DNA of 64,000 nucleotides from Actinomadura spongiicola (GCF_003432485.1 NZ_QVNQ01000008.1:248001-312000); one strand, 5' to 3'. Shown: positions 9,201 to 17,590, counted from the stretch's first letter. Translations and numbers: made by a program. The notes: generated by a model from the sequence alone, not told the origin.

Positions 9201-9701
9201 CCTCGTGCGCATGACGAGGGTCCGCAGGGACTCGACGGCGTCCAGCCGGTTCATGACCGTGCGGGCGCCGCGGACGGCCTCGGTGCCGTAGGACGAGTCG
9301 ATGACGGACGCGGCCTGCCGCACGGGCTGGATTTGGGCGTCGGTGCTGAACTGCGAGGCCTGCACGCCCGGCAGCAGCGTCTCGGCGCGTCCCGCCGCGC
9401 TGTACTCGACGGCGAGGTCGCGCTCGGAGGTGAACTCCGTGACGAACTGCGTGATGGCCGCGCCGAACTCGGCCATGCGCTCCACGCGGCCGTACGTCTC
9501 CGCCTCGTCCGCGGAGTTGGTGATGCGAACCCCGGCGAGCACGACGGCGGCGACGGTCGGAACCAGGATCAGGACGATGAGCCGCTGCGGCACGCGCCAG
9601 TTCCGCAGGCTCAGTCTGCTGCCCGATCGTCTCGAGCGGTCCGACTGCACCTCGACGTTGCCGGGTCGAGGCCGGTCGCGACCTTCGTCGCTAGGTTGCA
9701 T
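6273..9701 (-). CDS. cvnA: conservon sensor histidine kinase-like protein, CvnA-like
   Basis: 1142 residues. One transmembrane helix lies near residues 40-58 and a second near 345-367. They flank an extracytoplasmic nitrate/nitrite-sensing-type helical region. A HAMP-like segment follows. The HATPase_c domain (about 540-690) shows the N box HLLAELVENATVFS and the G box ITDNGVGM. The C-terminal ~450 residues are Pro/Gly-rich and low in complexity, with short repeats such as GGTGSHPMV. The conserved phospho-acceptor His is not obvious, which is typical for this family. It is the first gene of the cvnABCD operon; upstream is a 640-bp divergent intergenic region. Confidence 0.93.
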   Translation of the reverse strand: MQPSDEGRDRPRPGNVEVQSDRSRRSGSRLSLRNWRVPQRLIVLILVPTVAAVVLAGVRITNSADEAETYGRVERMAEFGAAITQFVTEFTSERDLAVEYSAAGRAETLLPGVQASQFSTDAQIQPVRQAASVIDSSYGTEAVRGARTVMNRLDAVESLRTLVMRTRVPPFTLLQKYTQTIEELISVLGSISSNVVDNRLAQASRALGALTRAKEAVSRERALLLLGARQRLLAPDEIGALTAARAREDSEIATFRASVTLEQAQVFEDTVVGGRVDEARMMRQRVVSAVAATGGRLPRNLIGDGPAGGIKEAMSDMINKMRLTELDLTQDILDVAAERRGDARNATIVDSIIVAVLLALVLLITIVMARSLVRPLRRLQSGALDVASTRLPGLVDRLRDPEAAAGGIEVEPIDVDSTDEIGQVARAFDEVHREAVRLAADEAVLRGNINAMFVNLSRRSQSLIERQLRLIETLEQSERDEEQLGNLFRLDHLATRMRRNCENLLVLGGQEQVRRWNRAVPLIDVIRASLSEVEQYERVALRVQGDMTVAGPVVNDLVHLLAELVENATVFSSEHTKVTVSGQMLSGGGAMLQITDNGVGMSTEDLEQANWRLANPPVIDFSAARRMGLFVVGRLAVRHGIRVELRAAQGGGLTAFVVLPDAVITPAGSTGIGSRGLGSREADAELAALTATPEPPAIGTGGAYRPDGQGPAQLPAGPPMSGGSGSHPMVGGTGSHPMVGGTGPLRPVRGATGPQPAMNETGPVPAVGGTGPHATSPGGSHPSFAPGEQGPPTPGNGAPANGAPATGGEEPPPRRPGELPVRRPGAMLPRRPADDGPNGLFQPRNERPQETGNGVRRPGVHRQTGPQSVVPEAQPMLPEPGPSRQIPWGTGPLEQVGGNYGGGSDRTPSDPYADGSPEVRWTEPAAREPQAPTPSSFHPPEDAVPEPVGHEPPAQSPPQPPPEPKAPPRLPERSPIFDAMQSEWFQRRSDAAAGEDPVRGWESPADAGFRAAEAVREPVTATRTNVGLPKRVPGKNRVPGAVGRGAASTGNDRTPAAPAQGETAGRGSAQGAARPGPLPGGSAEGQAVQGRQEQGHGQAADVVRNRFASLQRGVHRGRHEIRGEGTSGEASSDDDGETGGTR

Positions 9702-10340
9702 CCGCCGTTAACACCCTCTCCACACGATGTCGCACTCTCCGTGACCTCACCGGCACAAAGGGCTAAAAGCGACATAACCTCCACCCTAGGCGCACGACAT
9801 TGCAGCACATCCACGGATAGGCCGCAAAGGACCATAGGCCAGTCGATATGGCCCAACGCCATGATCGCGATTTCATGCCCATATGTCCGTTTTATCGAGC
9901 ACGGAGGGTCACTCACCGTACACACACTCTCGGCGACCGAAGAGGTGCGCACGGTAATCGAACGTCGCTCGCCTCGCGACCTTCGCCGACCGGTCGCCGA
10001 CCAGCGGATTTCCGGCCGTCTCCGCAGGACACGATCGATCACTCTCCGCGTTGGTTCGACAGTGGACGGTCACCGCGCCCGCGAACGCCGCCGGGCGCTC
10101 GCGGAAATGGACGTCCATTGCCCGCCGGGAGCGCCGGACGTTCACGCGCCGCCCCACTCTAGGACACAAGACCGTCACACAATTCGGAGCCAAACAACTC
10201 ATGTCGCCGGTTCGGCTACTCTCTGGACACCCGAGATCTTCATGACCGGGCCGGAGTGACTACAGTCGTTCCCCTGGCGCGCTCGCCCTGACCGCAAGCC
10301 CCGCGAAATCGAACGTCCCCCCGTGAGTTAAGGAGAGCCC
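9702..10340. other. 640-bp divergent intergenic region, no credible gene
   Basis: This region separates cvnA (leftward) from the ABC substrate-binding lipoprotein (rightward). It is AT-richer than its surroundings, and the open frames found in it lack ribosome sites and codon bias. It must hold both promoters. I could not recognise a riboswitch or a clear operator. AAGGAG at 10330-10335 is the ribosome site for the lipoprotein gene. Confidence 0.6.
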
Positions 10341-11324
10341 ATGCGGCAATCCCTACGTCTCTCAGCGCTGTTCAGCGCTCTCGCCCTCGTCGTGGCCGCC
10401 GCCGGTTGCGGAGGCTCCGGGGACTCCTCCTCGGGCGGGAAGGGACTGGAGAAGGACACCGTGACGGTGGCCGCGCTCCCGCTGGCGGACAACGTGGCCG
10501 TGTACATCGCGCAGCGGGAGAAGCTCTTCGAGGCCGAGGGGCTGAAGGTCCAGATCAAGCCCGTCCAGCAGAGCACCCAGGCGATCCCCGCGCTCATCAA
10601 GGGCGACGTGGACGTGATCGCGGGCGCCAACTACGTGTCGTTCCTCCAGGCCAACGAGAAGGAGACCCTCAAGCTCAGCATCCTGGCCGAGGGCGCGTCG
10701 CTGACCTCGCACATGATGGACGTGCTGGTCATGCCCAACTCCCGGATCAGGACCCCGAAGGACCTTGAGGGCAGGCGGGTCGCGGTCAACATCCTGAACA
10801 ACGTCCAGTCGCTGACGCTCAACTCGATCCTGACGGCCAACAACGTCAACGCCACCAGGGTCCAGTACGTCCAGGTCCCCTTCCCCCAGATGGCGGCGGC
10901 GCTGGAGAAGGGCGACGTCGACGCCGTCCACCTCGTCGAGCCCTTCACCTCCGACGTCGAGAAGAAGCTCGGGGCCCGGGTGGCCGTCGACGGCGGCGCC
11001 GAGCCGGTCACGAACCTGCCGATCGCCGGGTACGTCGGCACGCAGGACTTCACGAAGAAGAACCCGAAGACCGCCGCGGCGTTCCAGCGGGCCATCTTCG
11101 CCGCCCAGAAGATCGCCACCACCGACCGCACGCGCGTCGAGAGCGTGCTGCCCACCTACACCCGGATCGACACGAAGATCGCCTCGGTCATCACGCTGCC
11201 GGGCTATCCCAGCTCGCTGGTCACCAACCGCATCCAGCGCCTCGTGGACCTCATGATGGAGTCCAAGCTGCTGACGAAGAAGCCCGCGCTGGGCGCGATC
11301 CTGTTCCGCCCGACGACCAGCTGA
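10341..11324 (+). CDS. ABC transporter substrate-binding lipoprotein (NitT/TauT, NMT1/SsuA-like)
   Basis: A 327-residue lipoprotein with signal peptide and lipobox VAAAGC (lipidated Cys ~23), followed by a Gly/Ser linker. The mature part has the NMT1/SsuA bilobal fold: DNVAVYIAQREKLFEAEGL, then LIKGDVDVIAGANYVSF. Proteins of this group capture sulfonates, thiamine precursors, nitrate or aromatic acids; the ligand cannot be fixed here. AAGGAG precedes the ATG. The permease genes follow 19 bp later, giving an importer operon. Confidence 0.9.
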   Translation: MRQSLRLSALFSALALVVAAAGCGGSGDSSSGGKGLEKDTVTVAALPLADNVAVYIAQREKLFEAEGLKVQIKPVQQSTQAIPALIKGDVDVIAGANYVSFLQANEKETLKLSILAEGASLTSHMMDVLVMPNSRIRTPKDLEGRRVAVNILNNVQSLTLNSILTANNVNATRVQYVQVPFPQMAAALEKGDVDAVHLVEPFTSDVEKKLGARVAVDGGAEPVTNLPIAGYVGTQDFTKKNPKTAAAFQRAIFAAQKIATTDRTRVESVLPTYTRIDTKIASVITLPGYPSSLVTNRIQRLVDLMMESKLLTKKPALGAILFRPTTS

Positions 11325-11343
11325 CGGCGGGCACCGACCGGCC

Positions 11344-12153
11344 ATGTCCGACACGACGGCGCCGTCCCGCGGCCTTTCCCGCACCGGAAAGTGGGTGCGG
11401 GGGGCCGTCGGGGTGGCGGTCCTGTTCCTGGCGAGCGAGATCCTCGGCAGGGCCGGGATCGTGGACCGTTCGTACCTGCCGCCCGCGTCCAGCGTCACCG
11501 CCCGCGCCGCCGAGCTCGTCGGCGATCCGGACTTCCTGTTCAACGTGCGCGTCACGCTCACCGCCTGGGCGCTCGGCCTCGCCGTCGCGGTCGCGATCGC
11601 GGTTCCGCTCGGGCTGGTGCTCGGCAGCGTCCCGGCGGTGAACACCGCGGTCCGGGCCATCGTGGAGTTCCTGCGGCCGATCCCGTCGGTCGCGTTGATC
11701 CCGCTGGCCGGGCTGCTGCTCGGCTCCGGGCTCAACATGGAGGTGCCGCTCGTCGCGTACGCCGCCACGTGGCCGATCCTGTTCAACACGATGTACGGCC
11801 TCCAGGACGTCGACCCCGTCGCGAAGGAGACGCTCCGGACGTTCGGTTTCAGCCGCACACAGGTCCTGCTCAGGGTCTCGCTGCCCAGCGCCGCGCCCTT
11901 CATCGCGACGGGCGTGCGGCTGGCCGCGTCGGTCGCCCTCATCCTGGCCGTCGGGACCGAGATCCTGTCCGGCTTCGGCGACGGCCTCGGCATGTTCATC
12001 GCCCAGGCCGGCACCGTTCCCGACGGGACCCGCGACGTCCTCGCCGGGACCGTGTGGGCCGGCTGCATCGGGCTCGTCATCGACACCGTCCTGGTCCAGA
12101 CGGAGAACCGCGTGTTCCGGTGGCATCGGGCCCAAGGGAGTGGTGCGTCATGA
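11344..12153 (+). CDS. ABC transporter permease (NitT/TauT type)
   Basis: A 269-residue BPD_transp_1 permease with about six transmembrane helices. The EAA-type loop is near KETLRTFGFSRTQVLLRVSLPSA and contacts the ATPase. The TGA stop overlaps the ATG of the second permease (ATGA), so the two are probably translated together as a heterodimer. It is the second gene of the importer operon. Confidence 0.92.
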   Translation: MSDTTAPSRGLSRTGKWVRGAVGVAVLFLASEILGRAGIVDRSYLPPASSVTARAAELVGDPDFLFNVRVTLTAWALGLAVAVAIAVPLGLVLGSVPAVNTAVRAIVEFLRPIPSVALIPLAGLLLGSGLNMEVPLVAYAATWPILFNTMYGLQDVDPVAKETLRTFGFSRTQVLLRVSLPSAAPFIATGVRLAASVALILAVGTEILSGFGDGLGMFIAQAGTVPDGTRDVLAGTVWAGCIGLVIDTVLVQTENRVFRWHRAQGSGAS

Positions 12154-12995
12154 CGGCGGGCGCCCTCACCTCACGGACCGCGCGGACCGGCGGCCTGGCG
12201 GGACGGCTGGTCGGCGGGCTCCTGCACCGCCTGCTGCCGCTCGCGATCCTCGTGGCGTGCTGGGAGGCGGCCACCCGCGTCGCCGAGAGCCCGTTCTTCC
12301 CACCGCCGTCGGACGTCGCGACGCGGATGCGGGACCTGTGGTTCACCGGCCCGGCGAGCCGGCTTTTCCTCAACGACGACGTGGGCGAGTCCATCGCGCC
12401 GAGCCTGACCCGGATGGCCCTCGGGCTGCTGCTGTCGATCGTGGTGGGCGTCGTCCTCGGCATCGCGCTCGGCCGGTCCGAGCGCGCCCTCGCCTACCTG
12501 GAGCCGGTCCTGCAGTTCGCGCGGGTGATCCCGCCGCCCACGATGGTGCCGGTCTTCCTCGTGCTGTTCGAGCTCGGCACGCAGATGCAGGTCGCGTCGA
12601 TCGTCTTCGGCGCCGTCTGGCCCATCCTGCTCAACACCGCGGACGGGGCGCGGAGCGTCGACGCCGTCAAGCAGGACACCGCGGACGTGTTCCGGCTCTC
12701 GGCCGTCCAGCGGATCCGGTTCCTGATCATCCCGTCCGCGCTGCCGAAGATCTTCGCGGGGCTGCGGCTGGCGCTGTCGCTGGCGCTGATCCTGATGGTC
12801 TTCTCCGAGCTGCTGCCCGGCACCTTCGACGGGGTCGGCTTCCAGTTGACGAACGCGCAGAGCCAGTCGGACCTGCCGACGATCTGGGCGGTGATCGTGC
12901 TGCTCGGCGTGCTCGGCTACCTGTTCAACACGATCCTCCTCGCGGTCGAGCGCCGGGTCCTGGCCTGGCATCGCCGCGCCCGCGGGACGGCATGA
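12150..12995 (+). CDS. ABC transporter permease (NitT/TauT type), second subunit
   Basis: A 281-residue permease paralogous to its upstream neighbour. The EAA loop is near KQDTADVFRLSAVQRIRFLIIPSA and the C-terminus is LFNTILLAVERRVLAWHRRA. The ATG at 12150 overlaps the preceding stop codon. A decayed fragment of a similar permease tail lies about 90 bp downstream, before the ATPase gene. Confidence 0.92.
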   Translation: MTAGALTSRTARTGGLAGRLVGGLLHRLLPLAILVACWEAATRVAESPFFPPPSDVATRMRDLWFTGPASRLFLNDDVGESIAPSLTRMALGLLLSIVVGVVLGIALGRSERALAYLEPVLQFARVIPPPTMVPVFLVLFELGTQMQVASIVFGAVWPILLNTADGARSVDAVKQDTADVFRLSAVQRIRFLIIPSALPKIFAGLRLALSLALILMVFSELLPGTFDGVGFQLTNAQSQSDLPTIWAVIVLLGVLGYLFNTILLAVERRVLAWHRRARGTA

Positions 12996-13087
12996 CGCGC
13001 CCTACCTTTCACATTTCGATAAGTGCACATAAGGCCCGCGCACGCCCGGTGATATACCTCCATTGCACGATCATCTAGGGGACCGGC

Positions 13088-13230
13088 GCGCGGCGCACGT
13101 TCGAACTGCCCCGGATGTGGGCCGGCGTCGTCATGCCGGGCCTCCTCGGCGCCTGTTCAACGCCGTCTTCGTGTTGCTGGAGAGGCGGCTGCTGTCCTGG
13201 CACACGGGCGCGCGGCGGCTCGAACCATGA
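13088..13230 (+). pseudogene. frameshifted remnant of a third ABC permease C-terminus
   Basis: One frame reads ARRTFELPRMWAGVVMPGLLG up to about 13150. After the loss of one base (GGCGCCTGTTC where GGCGCCCTGTTC is expected) the next frame continues LFNAVFVLLERRLLSWHTGARRLEP and stops at 13230. This mirrors the tail of the intact permease upstream (VIVLLGVLGYLFNTILLAVERRVLAWHRR). Only about 47 codons remain. It is probably the scar of a deletion that removed a permease gene beside the ATPase gene. Confidence 0.75.
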
Positions 13231-13334
13231 CGAACTCCTTGCCGATGCCGGTGCCATTCGGACAATCCAGGTGATCACGGTAGCGTTCGGCGTCGTACGC
13301 CCGTACCACTCAACGCGGAGAGAAGGCGGCGGGA

Positions 13335-14165
13335 ATGCTCAAGATCACCGGGCTCACCCACTCCTACGCCGACGACCACGGGGTCCTCGACGGCCTCGAC
13401 CTCACCGTTCCGGACGGGCAGCTGGTCAGCATCGTCGGGCCGTCCGGGTGCGGCAAGTCCACGCTGCTGCGCTGCATCGCCGGGCTGATCCAGCCGACCG
13501 GCGGGACGCTCACGCTGGACGGCGCGCCCATCGACGGCGTGCCGGACGACCTGGCGGTCGTCTTCCAGGACTACAGCCGGTCGCTGTTCCCGTGGCTGAC
13601 CGTCCGCGACAATGTGGCGCTGCCGCTGCGCAGACGCGGGAAGTCCCGGCAGGAGCGGCGCGCGGCAGCGCAGGAGGCACTGGAGTCGGTGGGTCTCCCC
13701 GACGCGGGACGCAAGTATCCGTGGCAGCTGTCCGGCGGCATGCAACAACGCGTTTCGATCGCGCGGGCGCTGGCGTACGGCCCGTCGCTCATGCTGATGG
13801 ACGAGCCGTTCGGCTCCGTGGACGCCCAGACCCGCGAGGATCTGGAAGACCTCGTCCTGGAGGTGCACCGGAAGAAGAAGATGACGATCCTTCTGGTCAC
13901 CCACGACATCGACGAGAGCGTCTACGTGGGCGACCGGGTCGTCGTGCTGAACCGCTCACCCGCTCGTGTGCACGCCGACCTGCCCGTCGACCTGCCCTCG
14001 GCCCGCGACCAGATCGAGACGCGGGGGCTCGCGGAGTTCGTCCGGCTCAGGGCCGAGGTGGGGCGGCTGGTCCGGGGCGGCGCCAAGGTGCCGGGGGCGG
14101 CGCCCACGGTGACCGGTTCAGACGCCGCATCGGACGGCGGAGCGGACTCCGTCGTGGAGAAATGA
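13335..14165 (+). CDS. ABC transporter ATP-binding protein (NitT/TauT type)
   Basis: A 276-residue ATPase with Walker A GPSGCGKST, Q-loop FQDYSRSLFPWLTV, signature LSGGMQQRVSIARAL, Walker B LMLMDEPFGSVDA and the H-loop in LVTHDIDES. It energises the importer made of the substrate-binding protein and the two permeases upstream. It is separated from them by the permease remnant, which may have its own promoter. The flavin monooxygenase starts 13 bp after it. Confidence 0.93.
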   Translation: MLKITGLTHSYADDHGVLDGLDLTVPDGQLVSIVGPSGCGKSTLLRCIAGLIQPTGGTLTLDGAPIDGVPDDLAVVFQDYSRSLFPWLTVRDNVALPLRRRGKSRQERRAAAQEALESVGLPDAGRKYPWQLSGGMQQRVSIARALAYGPSLMLMDEPFGSVDAQTREDLEDLVLEVHRKKKMTILLVTHDIDESVYVGDRVVVLNRSPARVHADLPVDLPSARDQIETRGLAEFVRLRAEVGRLVRGGAKVPGAAPTVTGSDAASDGGADSVVEK

Positions 14166-14178
14166 ACAAAGGGGGATC

Positions 14179-15444
14179 ATGTTCGTCGTCATCGTGGGGG
14201 CCGGGATCGGGGGCCTCACCACCGCGTTGAGCCTGCACCAGGCCGGTGTCCGGGCCCTCGTCGTCGACGCGGCCGTCCGGCTGCGACCGCTCGGGCTCGG
14301 CATCAACCTGCTGCCGCACGCCGTCCGGGAGCTGACCGAGCTCGGGCTCGGGGACGAGCTGGCCGAGCTCGGCGTCGCGACCGCGGAGATGGTGCATTTC
14401 GACCGGCACGGGGGCCGGATCTGGGGTGAGCCGCGGGGCCGCGCGCTCGGCTACAACTGGCCGCAGTACTCGATCCACCGTGGCGAGCTGCAGGTGACGC
14501 TGCTCGACGCCGTCCGCACGCGGCTCGGCGAGGACGCCGTCCGCACCGGCACCGTGTTCGAGGGCTTCGAGCAGGACGGGACGCGCGTGCGGGCGCGGCT
14601 GCTCGACCGCGCGGCCGGCACCGCCGAAACGGTCACCGCCGACGTGCTGGTCGGAGCGGACGGTCTGCACTCGGCCGTCCGCGCGCAGTTGCGTCCGGGT
14701 GAGCCCGCGCCGCTGTGGAACGGCATCCGGATGTGGCGGGGCGTCACCGAGGGCGACCCGTTCCTGTCCGGCCGGACGCTCGCCGTCGCGGGCAGCAACG
14801 CCGCGGCCAAGATGGTGGTCTATCCGATCTCCAGGAAGGCCGAGCGACAGGGGCGGGCGCTGCTGAACTGGGTGGCGGAGGTCAAGCTGGCGGACGACCG
14901 GATGGACACCACCCCCAACTGGAACCGCACGGGCCGCCTGGAGGACGTGCTCCCCCACTTCGCGGACTGGACGTTCGACTGGTTGGACGTCCCCGCGATG
15001 TTGGCGGGGTCGGCGGAGATCCTGGAGTATCCGATGGTCGACCGCGATCCGCTCGACCGCTGGACGTCGGGCCGGGTGACGCTGCTCGGCGACGCCGCCC
15101 ACCCGATGTATCCGATCGGCTCCAACGGCGGTTCCCAGGCCGTGCTGGACGCGCGTGTCCTCGCCCACGAGCTGGCGCGCGCCTCCGATCCGGCCGAGGG
15201 GCTGCTCGGCTACGAGCGGGAACGGCGCGAGAAGGTCAACGCCATCGTGCTGGCCTGCCGTGACATGCCCGCCGACCGGATCCTGCACACGGTGAGCGAG
15301 CGCGCCCCGGACGGCTTCACCGCGATCGAGGACGTCCTGACTCCCGACGAACTGGCGACGATCACGAGCGCGTACCGGCAGACGTCCTTCTCGGACGTCG
15401 AGTCGCTCAACTCCCGCCCGTCCTACTCGGTCTCCGCGCGCTGA
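14179..15444 (+). CDS. FAD-dependent monooxygenase (aromatic hydroxylase type)
   Basis: A 421-residue single-component flavoprotein hydroxylase. The N-terminal dinucleotide site is IVGAGIGGLTTALSLHQAG, and the GD motif GDAAHPMYPIGSNGGSQA contacts the FAD ribose. The layout matches 4-hydroxybenzoate or salicylate hydroxylase relatives, which use NAD(P)H and O2. Its position directly behind an importer suggests that it acts on the imported compound (inference). It converges on the TetR gene with only a 2-bp gap. Confidence 0.88.
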   Translation: MFVVIVGAGIGGLTTALSLHQAGVRALVVDAAVRLRPLGLGINLLPHAVRELTELGLGDELAELGVATAEMVHFDRHGGRIWGEPRGRALGYNWPQYSIHRGELQVTLLDAVRTRLGEDAVRTGTVFEGFEQDGTRVRARLLDRAAGTAETVTADVLVGADGLHSAVRAQLRPGEPAPLWNGIRMWRGVTEGDPFLSGRTLAVAGSNAAAKMVVYPISRKAERQGRALLNWVAEVKLADDRMDTTPNWNRTGRLEDVLPHFADWTFDWLDVPAMLAGSAEILEYPMVDRDPLDRWTSGRVTLLGDAAHPMYPIGSNGGSQAVLDARVLAHELARASDPAEGLLGYERERREKVNAIVLACRDMPADRILHTVSERAPDGFTAIEDVLTPDELATITSAYRQTSFSDVESLNSRPSYSVSAR

Positions 15445-15446
15445 GT

Positions 15447-16055
15447 TCAGGTCGTGACCGCCGCGAGGCGGGTGTCGACGGCATGGGCGGCCCGGTCGTA
15501 GAGGGACGGGTCGTCGTGCAGCAGGGCGTAGGTCGATCCGGCACGGAAGAGGGCGTCCACCTCGAAGGCGAGTTGGGCGACGTCCGTGGCCGGATCGATC
15601 TCGCCGAGGTCGCGGGCCTCGGCGACGCAGTGTTCGAGGAAGCCGCGCCAGTCGCGCTGTGACGCCGAGATGGCGTCGCGGACGCGGCCGGGCCTGGCGT
15701 CGAACTCGGCCATCGTGGAGTCGAAGAAGCATCCGCCGGGGAAGACGGGTTCGCGCTGGTAGCGCCGCCACGCGTCCAGGAGCGCACGAACGCGGCGCAG
15801 CCCCGCGGGAGCGTCGAGCGCGGGCTGGACCACGTGCCGGCGGAACGTCTCGACGGCCGTGCGGATGGTCGCGAGTTGGAGTTCCTCCTTGGAACCGAAG
15901 TGCGTGAACACCCCGCTCTTGCTGATCTTCAACTCGGTGGCGAGCCGGCCGATCGACAGACCCTCCAGGCCCTCCGTCGAGGCGATGGCGGCGGCGCTGG
16001 TCAGGATGGCGGCGCGTGTCTGCTCGCCTTTGAGAAGCCGTCCGTCGGTGTTCAC
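15447..16055 (-). CDS. TetR/AcrR-family transcriptional regulator
   Basis: A 202-residue repressor. The N-terminal helix-turn-helix reads TRAAILTSAAAIASTEGLEG..IGRLATELKISKSGVFTHFGSKEEL. The C-terminal ligand domain is of the TetR_C type with FPGGCFFDSTMAEFD. The GTG at 16055 is preferred; an in-frame start at 16091 would run into the operator region. It is divergent from the MFS exporter gene, whose control is the likely job, and matching boxes lie between the two genes. Confidence 0.88.
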   Translation of the reverse strand: MNTDGRLLKGEQTRAAILTSAAAIASTEGLEGLSIGRLATELKISKSGVFTHFGSKEELQLATIRTAVETFRRHVVQPALDAPAGLRRVRALLDAWRRYQREPVFPGGCFFDSTMAEFDARPGRVRDAISASQRDWRGFLEHCVAEARDLGEIDPATDVAQLAFEVDALFRAGSTYALLHDDPSLYDRAAHAVDTRLAAVTT

Positions 16056-16069
16056 GGGGATAAATCTGC

Positions 16070-16149
16070 ACGACCGTTCGTTCGAAGTCAATCCGACCGA
16101 CCCCTTGACGGGAAGGTGATCGACCCAGAAGAGTGTACGATCGTTCGTT
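16070..16149. promoter_or_regulatory. paired TetR operator-like boxes
   Basis: Two direct copies of ACGAYCGTTCGTT lie at 16070-16082 and 16137-16149, 67 bp apart. Each contains the partial palindrome ACGAnCGT typical of TetR-family sites. The first sits just upstream of the TetR start and the second just upstream of the MFS ribosome site (GGAGGG). A TTGACG at 16105-16110 could be the exporter -35. Autoregulation and repression of the exporter are inferred. Confidence 0.6.
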
Positions 16150-16170
16150 TACTTTTCTGGAGGGCAGTTC

Positions 16171-17568
16171 ATGACCGCCGAGACCACCGCCGAGACGTCC
16201 GCCGGGCCGCCCGACGCGCCCCGCGCCCGGCGTGACGTGCCCTGGCTGGCCGCCGGGGCGGCGTTCCTCGCCATGCTCGACGCCACCGTCGCCAACCTCG
16301 CCGTCCCCGACCTGCACGCCGACTTCCCCGGCGCCTCACTGTCCGGGCTGACCTGGGTCATCACCCTGTACGCCGTACTGTTCTCGGCGCTGCTCGCCCC
16401 CGCCGGGCGGCTCGCCGACCTGGTCGGGCGGCGGGCCCTGTACCAGTGGGGCGTCGGGCTGTTCACGTTGGCGTCGCTGGCGTGCGCGCTCGCGCCGAAC
16501 GTGCCGGTCCTGCTGGCGACCCGCGCCTTCCAGGGAGCGGCGGCCGCCGCGATGATCCCCGCGTCGCTGGCGCTGCTGCTGCGGGACATGCCCGCCGAGC
16601 GGCGCGCGGGAGCGATCGGGCTGTGGAGCGCCGCCGGCGCGTTCGCCGCCGCGATCGGCCCCAGCCTCGGCGGCGTGCTGGTCGACCAGTTCGGCTGGCG
16701 GTCCCTGTTCGTCATCAACGTGCCCGTCGGCGTGGCGCTGCTGCTCTTCGGGTGGCGCCTGCCCCGCGCCGACCGTGGCTCGGGGCGCCTGCCCGACCTG
16801 ATCGGGACGGTGCTGCTCGGCGGCGGCGTGGGCGCGGTCGCGCTCGGCGTCACCCAGACCCGGGACTGGTCCTGGACGGACGCCCGCACGCTCGCCCTGC
16901 TCATCGGCGGCGGTGCCCTGGTCGCGCTGGCGCTGTGGCGGTCGGCGCGGCATCCGGTGCCCGCGCTGGAGATCTCGCTGTGGCGCGGCCGCCAGTTCGC
17001 CCTGGCCAACGCCGCCTCGTTCCTCTACGGGACGGCCCTGTACACGTGGCTGCTGGTCGGCGTGCTCTACCTCACAAGCGAATGGGACTACTCGATCCTC
17101 GAAGCGGGCTTCGCCTCGACGCCCGGTGCGTTGACCGCCACCGTCGCGGCGATCGCCATGGGCCGTCTCACCGGGCGTGTCGGCGTCCGTCCCGCCGTCA
17201 CCGGCGGCGGGCTGATCATGGCCGCCTGCGGGCTCTGGGCGGTGACGGCGTTGCCGCCCGACCCGCACTTCGTCACGTTCTGGCTGCCGATCGGGCTGCT
17301 GGTCGGGACGGGCATGGGCATGCTCGCCACGGGTACCGCGTCCGCCGCCGCGCTCGCGGTGAACCCGCTCCAGTTCGCCGGGGCGACCGGCCTCAACACG
17401 ACCGCGCGTCAGCTCGGCGGCGCGCTCGGCATCGCCGTGCTCGCCGCGATGCTGCCGGCGCAGGCGGTCCACGACGACTACGGCGCCGTCTACCTGTTCG
17501 CCACGATCACCACCGTCGGCGCCGCCGTCGTCGGGCTGCTGCTGACCGTGAGGCGCTCCGCGTCCTGA
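16171..17568 (+). CDS. MFS transporter, DHA2/EmrB-QacA family (14 TM)
   Basis: 465 residues with about 14 transmembrane helices. Motif A appears as GRLADLVGRRALYQWGVGLF and motif C-like as GPSLGGVLVDQFGWRSLFVINVP. The family exports drugs and metabolites by proton antiport across the plasma membrane. GGAGGG stands 8 nt before the ATG. Divergent from a TetR gene with shared boxes, it is a typical inducible exporter. The natural substrate is unknown. Confidence 0.9.
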   Translation: MTAETTAETSAGPPDAPRARRDVPWLAAGAAFLAMLDATVANLAVPDLHADFPGASLSGLTWVITLYAVLFSALLAPAGRLADLVGRRALYQWGVGLFTLASLACALAPNVPVLLATRAFQGAAAAAMIPASLALLLRDMPAERRAGAIGLWSAAGAFAAAIGPSLGGVLVDQFGWRSLFVINVPVGVALLLFGWRLPRADRGSGRLPDLIGTVLLGGGVGAVALGVTQTRDWSWTDARTLALLIGGGALVALALWRSARHPVPALEISLWRGRQFALANAASFLYGTALYTWLLVGVLYLTSEWDYSILEAGFASTPGALTATVAAIAMGRLTGRVGVRPAVTGGGLIMAACGLWAVTALPPDPHFVTFWLPIGLLVGTGMGMLATGTASAAALAVNPLQFAGATGLNTTARQLGGALGIAVLAAMLPAQAVHDDYGAVYLFATITTVGAAVVGLLLTVRRSAS

Positions 17569-17581
17569 AATGACGGACGCG
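17560..17581. terminator. possible bidirectional terminator hairpin
   Basis: CGCGTCC and GGACGCG pair around a 9-nt loop between the convergent MFS and DNA polymerase genes, overlapping the MFS stop codon. There is no T tract. It is the only structure in the short gap. Confidence 0.35.
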
Positions 17582-17590
17582 TCCGGCGGC

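Noticed and set aside
6852..10259. 1135-codon open frame on the plus strand
   Set aside because: It lies opposite cvnA, whose domains are clear on the minus strand. The frame is a by-product of GC-rich codon bias and its protein is compositionally random.
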